Source: Leptolyngbya sp. SIO4C5 (GTDB taxonomy: Bacteria > Cyanobacteriota > Cyanobacteriia > Phormidesmidales > Phormidesmidaceae). Taken from it: a stretch of 7,690 bases of DNA. The notes beneath the pieces were generated by a model that saw only the letters and a list, made by a program, of their open reading frames with translations, was not told the DNA's origin and did not search any database. Both the position numbers and the translations under genes were made by a program. Positions 4,899 to 7,690 of the stretch are shown in pieces. The DNA is taken from assembly GCA_010671965.1 (NCBI GenBank), contig JAAHIC010000193.1, positions 1 through 7,690 on the forward strand, read 5' to 3'. Positions within the stretch are counted from its first letter, which is position 1, and each line of letters starts with the position of its first letter.

Positions 4899-6599
4899 AT
4901 GGCATTTCGGTTTCTCAGACGGGCTTTTAGCCACACCGTCATTGTCACTAGCCTAGTGATTACGGGGGGTGTGGTGCTGATTCGCTTTTTTGGCGCGCTG
5001 GAGGGGTTAGAGCTAGGAGCTTACGATCGCTTTATCCGCTGGAAGCCCGATGAGGGAATGGATGAACGACTGCTGGTGGTCGGCATCACTGAAGAAGATA
5101 TTCAGCAGCGCCAAGAACTGCCCCTGCACGACGGTACCCTGGCCGACCTGCTAGTCAAGCTGGAAAGCTATGAGCCGCGCGTGATTGGGGTAGATATTGG
5201 CCGCGATATTCCCCAAGGGCCAGCCGAAGGCCGCGATCGCATGTTGCAGGTCATGCAGAACAATGAAAATATTATTGTGGCCTGTCTGCTGAGCAACCCT
5301 GATTTTCCGGGAGTGCCGCCGCCAGAAGGGATTCCCGATACTCAAGTAGGCTTTGCTGAGCTGCCCCAGGATCCTGGCGGTGTGGTGCGCCGCAGCATTT
5401 TGCTGTCAGTGCCCTATCTGCTGGAGGATTCAGTAGTCGAATCTCACTACTGCAATACGCCGAATGTGCCGCTGGGCGAAGACTTTCCCCTGCCCCAGGA
5501 GTCCCTGGCTTTTCTGCTGTCGCTAATTTATCTAGAAGGCGAAGGCATCATTGCCGACCAAACCGAATACGGTGAGGTGCTGATTGGTGATACGGTGCTC
5601 TCCCCCATCAGCCTGACGTTTGGCGGCTATGCTTATTCCGATGCAGGGTATGACCTGATGCTTAACTACCGCTCTGCCCGCAGTGCCGTAGAGCAGGTGA
5701 GTCTGTCGCAGGTGCTCAACGATGAGGTCGATCCGGCCCTGATTCGCGATCGCGTTGTGCTGATTGGCTATACTTCTCAGGTAGAAAAGGACGTCTTCAT
5801 TACGCCTTATCTGGCCGCTCAGGAAAATTTACGAGAGATGGCGGGCGTGGTTGTGCATGCTCAGGCAGTCAGTCAAATCATCAGCGCCGTCTTAGACGGG
5901 CGACCTTTGATTTGGGCCTTGCCGGAAATAGTTGAAATTCTGTGGATTTGGGTCTGGGCCTTTTTAGGAGGTCTGCTGGCCCTCTGGACCCAGCGCTCCT
6001 GGCAGTTTTTCCTCAGCGAGGGCGCGGCGATAATTTTTGGTGTCGGCTTGGCCTATGTGCTGTTTTTACAAGGCGGCTGGCTCCCTGTCGTACCGTCAAC
6101 GCTAGTGCTGGTGCTGACGGCGTTGGGAACCAAACTGGTCGATCAGGCCAATAAGGGGGGCTATACCCAAGCCATCTATGAGCAGCTCAAAGAGCAGCTA
6201 CGCGGTCGTTCAGAAGTCAGTCACAAGCAGCGGCGAATTGACTATTTGGAAGATTTGGTACAGCGGGCAAGGGCCATTCGCCAAGGCAGCGACGCGGCCC
6301 AACTGGCTCAGACAGAGCCAACAGAGGTGCCGCTAGATATGCAAAACCCACAGATGCAGGCAATCTATGAGCAGCTCAAGGCGCAAGCAGAGGCTGATTT
6401 GCGGCAGGAGCAGCAAACTGCTGTCCCCGCAGCGCCGACCAACACGCTGCAGGAAAAGCGCATCCACGATTTACTTAGTCGCGCTCAGGCGCTGAGGACG
6501 CCATCCTCGGCAGCTTATTTGGCGACCCCGACTCAAACGGAGGCCGACCCCGACGTGGCCGCAGCGGATGAACCTGCCGATCGCAGCCAGGAGTTTTAA
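4899..6599 (+). CDS. CHASE2-domain membrane protein with duplicated helical tail
   Basis: This 566-residue protein has the CHASE2 layout. One N-terminal membrane segment (about 12-31) follows a basic FRFLRR start. An extracytoplasmic CHASE2 domain (about 33-330) includes LGAYDRFIRWKPDEGMDERLLVVGI and VIGVDIGRDI near its start, and RDRVVLIGYTS...DVFITP and GVVVHAQAVSQIISA near its end. Three membrane segments follow (about 339-363, 370-390, 392-412). CHASE2 is normally a sensor fused to a kinase, cyclase or phosphatase. Here the remaining ~150 residues hold no catalytic motif, only helical, charged sequence with an internal duplication: QAIYEQLKEQ (424-433) and QAIYEQLKAQ (487-496), then DYLEDLVQRARAIR (448-461) and HDLLSRAQALR (523-533). 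It ends in an acidic Ala/Pro/Glu tail. It lies among CIS genes, 18 nt after the preceding one. It could sense a lumenal or periplasmic signal or anchor the particle to a membrane; both are inference. Confidence 0.85.
   Translation: MAFRFLRRAFSHTVIVTSLVITGGVVLIRFFGALEGLELGAYDRFIRWKPDEGMDERLLVVGITEEDIQQRQELPLHDGTLADLLVKLESYEPRVIGVDIGRDIPQGPAEGRDRMLQVMQNNENIIVACLLSNPDFPGVPPPEGIPDTQVGFAELPQDPGGVVRRSILLSVPYLLEDSVVESHYCNTPNVPLGEDFPLPQESLAFLLSLIYLEGEGIIADQTEYGEVLIGDTVLSPISLTFGGYAYSDAGYDLMLNYRSARSAVEQVSLSQVLNDEVDPALIRDRVVLIGYTSQVEKDVFITPYLAAQENLREMAGVVVHAQAVSQIISAVLDGRPLIWALPEIVEILWIWVWAFLGGLLALWTQRSWQFFLSEGAAIIFGVGLAYVLFLQGGWLPVVPSTLVLVLTALGTKLVDQANKGGYTQAIYEQLKEQLRGRSEVSHKQRRIDYLEDLVQRARAIRQGSDAAQLAQTEPTEVPLDMQNPQMQAIYEQLKAQAEADLRQEQQTAVPAAPTNTLQEKRIHDLLSRAQALRTPSSAAYLATPTQTEADPDVAAADEPADRSQEF
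6168..6524 (+). repeat. In-gene two-part repeat in the CHASE2 protein tail
   Basis: The cytoplasmic tail consists of two diverged copies of a helical module. Copy one starts QAIYEQLKEQ at 6168 and copy two QAIYEQLKAQ at 6357, 63 codons later. Each is followed by an L..L..RA.A.R segment: DYLEDLVQRARAIR near 6240-6281 and HDLLSRAQALR near 6465-6497, the latter running on into PSSAAYLA. The DNA has diverged, so this is an old duplication. Confidence 0.65.
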
Positions 6600-6629
6600 C
6601 ATCCGGAATGGATGCTTGAATTAAGGTAG

Positions 6630-6673
6630 AAATAACCAGGCGCTTAAGTATTTTCTGCCCTGGCTGGCTATTT
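6630..6673 (+). terminator. Weak hairpin after the CHASE2 gene, possible terminator
   Basis: AAATA (6630-6634) can pair with TATTT (6669-6673), and CCAGG (6636-6640) with CCTGG (6659-6663), leaving an 18-nt loop and an uneven internal loop. The downstream TTTAATTTT is T-rich but interrupted. A smaller CATCC/GGATG hairpin (6600-6604, 6610-6614) sits right after the stop codon. Partial termination in this 120-nt gap is possible; the stem is too weak for a firm call. Confidence 0.25.
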
Positions 6674-6719
6674 AATTTTGATAGTCTCTCTCACTGAATA
6701 TCGCTGAAGAAACCGTCTC

Positions 6720-6998
6720 GTGTCACCCGCTAACTCAGGCTCACTCAACCGCCAGATTCAGTCAGCTCGGCATGAAACCATACCGAGGATAGTTCACTAT
6801 GGTGGGCCATCCGGTCTAGCCGCGCCGCTGTCTGTGCAAAATTATCTTGCAGATACAGATCAAGCCGCGATCGCTCAGCTAGCGGCAGAGCTGTTGGCCG
6901 ATCCGCTAGCCGTTGAACAGCTAAGCGAACGAGTTTTTGAGCTGCTTCAAGCAGAATTGCACTATGCCCAAGAACGTTGTCGAGGCTATGGCAGGTAG
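6720..6998 (+). CDS. Small protein of unknown family between CHASE2 and tube-adaptor genes
   Basis: The frame encodes 92 residues from GTG 6720; an in-frame TGA at 6705 excludes an earlier start. I do not recognise a named family. The first 45 residues look disordered (Ser, Asn, Pro, Gly). The rest is helical: QAAIAQLAAELLADPLAVEQ, then LSERVFELLQAELHYAQERCRGYGR. The LLADP...L..RV..LL...L...RER..YGR pattern resembles short proteins I have seen in CIS clusters just before TIGR02241 genes. Support for coding comes from the tight join to the next gene, whose ATG begins 5 nt after this stop, and from the regular amphipathic helices. The ribosome site is weak (GAAGAAA around 6706-6712), and a later GTG at 6834 would still keep the helical core. 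A structural or adaptor role at the tube end is a guess from position. Confidence 0.6.
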   Translation: MSPANSGSLNRQIQSARHETIPRIVHYGGPSGLAAPLSVQNYLADTDQAAIAQLAAELLADPLAVEQLSERVFELLQAELHYAQERCRGYGR

Positions 6999-7000
6999 GA
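6993..7000 (+). promoter_or_regulatory. Ribosome site deciding the start of the last tube-like gene
   Basis: AGGTAGGA overlaps the TAG stop (6996-6998) of the upstream gene and lies 3 to 8 nt before ATG 7004. It favours ATG 7004 (MADDPIYEL) over the in-frame TTG at 6977, whose extra nine residues (MSRLWQVGT) do not look like the family and overlap the upstream gene. Confidence 0.55.
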
Positions 7001-7003
7001 ACT

Positions 7004-7522
7004 ATGGCAGATGATCCAATCTACGAACTGAATTACGTCAGTGCTAACCGCTTCTATGTAGAGATGGATAGCAGTCTCAGCGCCTCCTTTAGCGAATGCT
7101 CTGGTTTAGACATCCAGATCGATAAGGAAACTTACTTTGAAGGGGGCGTCAATGAGCAGCAGCGCATTTTTCTTAAGCAGGCGAAGTTTGGCGATCTGAC
7201 GCTCAAGCGGGGCATCACTGACGATTTGACCTTTTGGAACTGGATCAATTCGGTGCTACAGCCGGGCAAGGCGGAGCGGCGCAATATTAACGTCTTGGTG
7301 TTCAACCAGGCTGGGGAAACAATGCAGGCTTGGACACTGATTGGCGCGGTGCCGGTGGGGTGGAAAACGCCTTCCTTGCAGGCCAGCGGCAGCGCAGTTG
7401 CAATTGAGGAACTGACTTTGGCCTATGAAGGGGTGAAGGTGGTGGCCAAATCTGGCGGTGGTGGCGCAGAAACCGGCATCAAGCGCGATAGCACTGGCTA
7501 TTTTTCGGCCTCTAATTCTTGA
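7004..7522 (+). CDS. Tube initiator/adaptor-type protein, T4 gp19/TIGR02241 family
   Basis: This 172-residue protein shows the TIGR02241 pattern throughout: NRFYVEMDSSLSASFSECSG, LDIQIDKETYFEGGVNEQQR, FLKQAKFGDLTLKRGITDDL, FWNWINSVLQPGKAERRNIN, VLVFNQAGETMQAWTLIGAV, PVGWKTPSLQASGSAVAIEE and LTLAYEGVKVV. Compared with the three upstream tube paralogs it has the canonical YxEGG and LKRG motifs. In Afp/PVC-like systems this branch includes Pvc5-type proteins at the tube-baseplate junction, so it is more likely an initiator or adaptor than the main tube subunit. The C-terminus adds a flexible tail (about 153-172) with SGGGGAE and ending STGYFSASNS. Translation is probably coupled to the 92-residue gene 5 nt upstream. 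It is the last CIS gene visible. The LysM hub or VgrG-like spike gene that often follows is absent from the next 168 nt. Confidence 0.86.
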   Translation: MADDPIYELNYVSANRFYVEMDSSLSASFSECSGLDIQIDKETYFEGGVNEQQRIFLKQAKFGDLTLKRGITDDLTFWNWINSVLQPGKAERRNINVLVFNQAGETMQAWTLIGAVPVGWKTPSLQASGSAVAIEELTLAYEGVKVVAKSGGGGAETGIKRDSTGYFSASNS

Positions 7523-7534
7523 GGCATGCCGTAA

Positions 7535-7587
7535 GGTACACGCTGACCGTGGCTCATCTGAATCATGAGCCACGGTCAGCGTGTACC
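7535..7587 (+). repeat. Perfect 23-bp inverted repeat with 7-nt loop
   Basis: Arms 7535-7557 and 7565-7587 are exact reverse complements, with loop CTGAATC (7558-7564). The repeat begins 13 nt after the stop of the last tube-like gene, just behind a small perfect palindrome GGCATGCC (7523-7530). Neither strand has a T tract after the stem, so it is not a canonical intrinsic terminator, though so strong a stem could still pause transcription. Read on the minus strand, the right arm encodes part of an HNH-like protein (RYTLTVAH), and the left arm is then its inverted copy. Confidence 0.9.
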
Positions 7588-7690
7588 GGCTCGGCTCCAT
7601 GCACAGCAGTACCCCAGTGCGATCGCAAAATTTAGCCCAGCTCTCACCAGGCCGCCGACAAACTTGGCCGCAGCCCTGGCAGCGCCACTG
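7565..7690 (-). pseudogene. Truncated HNH-type nuclease-like gene, internal fragment
   Basis: The minus strand is open from the window edge and encodes QWRCQGCGQVCRRPGESWAK followed by FCDRTGVLLCMEPSRYTLTV and AH. I recall a cyanobacterial protein type with WxCQxCGxxCRxPGE, then R.TLTVAHLDH and a later CxxCH, an HNH-like metal-bound fold. Here the match stops exactly at AH, where LDH would follow. The next codons (DSDEPRSA...) come from the loop and inverted arm of the palindrome, and the frame then runs antisense through the tube-like gene. The C-terminal half of the HNH core is therefore missing, which would abolish activity. The N-terminus lies outside the window. An ATG at 7600 is internal and not a likely start. 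Family assignment is from memory of the motif, so moderate only; the truncation is conditional on it. Confidence 0.45.

Noticed and set aside
5942..6154. Plus-strand frame overlapping the membrane segments of the CHASE2 gene
   Set aside because: It is an out-of-frame shadow of the CHASE2 coding sequence with no motif of its own.
6678..6704. A possible promoter TTGATA-15 nt-TATCGC before the 92-residue gene
   Set aside because: The spacing is short and the -10 box is weak. It is no better than chance in an AT-rich gap.
7256..7600. A minus-strand frame starting at ATG 7600 and running into the tube-adaptor gene
   Set aside because: Only the part from 7565 to the window edge looks like a protein family. 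The continuation is loop, inverted arm and antisense of a real gene, and the ATG is internal to a longer open frame.

Overview
The window looks like cyanobacterial chromosome. The octamer GCGATCGC (HIP1, the highly iterated palindrome of many cyanobacterial genomes) occurs nine times in 7.7 kb, inside genes and in spacers, and the intergenic DNA carries imperfect hairpins of a kind common in cyanobacterial genomes. I cannot name a genus.

Nearly all the plus strand is a structural gene cluster of a contractile injection system (CIS: a phage-tail-like contractile machine of the Afp/PVC/eCIS class; a thylakoid-anchored form has been described in Anabaena). In order: the 3' end of a DUF4255/Pvc16-type tail terminator (2-391, cut by the window edge); a probable intrinsic terminator with a second hairpin; the contractile sheath (454-2169); a 201-nt spacer with a hairpin repeat; three tandem T4 gp19-like tube paralogs (2371-2844, 2888-3370, 3418-3909); two paralogous small tail-assembly-type proteins (3913-4254 and 4351-4728, the second with a CxxC tail); a small YPSDQL/HW protein of the DUF6760 type that overlaps its upstream gene in the -1 frame (4671-4880); a membrane protein with a CHASE2 sensory domain and a duplicated cytoplasmic helical tail (4899-6599); a small protein of unknown family (6720-6998); and a fourth tube-like protein of the TIGR02241 type, probably a tube initiator or adaptor (7004-7522).

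The series ends abruptly. Thirteen bases after the last stop codon lies a perfect 23-bp inverted repeat with a 7-nt loop. Its right arm continues, on the minus strand, into an open frame resembling the Cys-rich N-terminal part of a cyanobacterial HNH-type protein. That frame loses its family resemblance exactly at the palindrome, so the left arm looks like an inverted copy of the last 23 bp of a truncated gene. No LysM hub, VgrG-like spike, gp25/gp6 baseplate or AAA+ genes are visible. They must lie upstream, elsewhere in the genome, or have been separated from this block.

Working model: the tube proteins stack into the inner tube, the sheath assembles around it, the Pvc16 protein caps the distal end, and the small proteins assist assembly. 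The CHASE2 protein is the odd member. It has no visible enzymatic output and sits inside the cluster, so it is a candidate membrane anchor or trigger; that role is inference.
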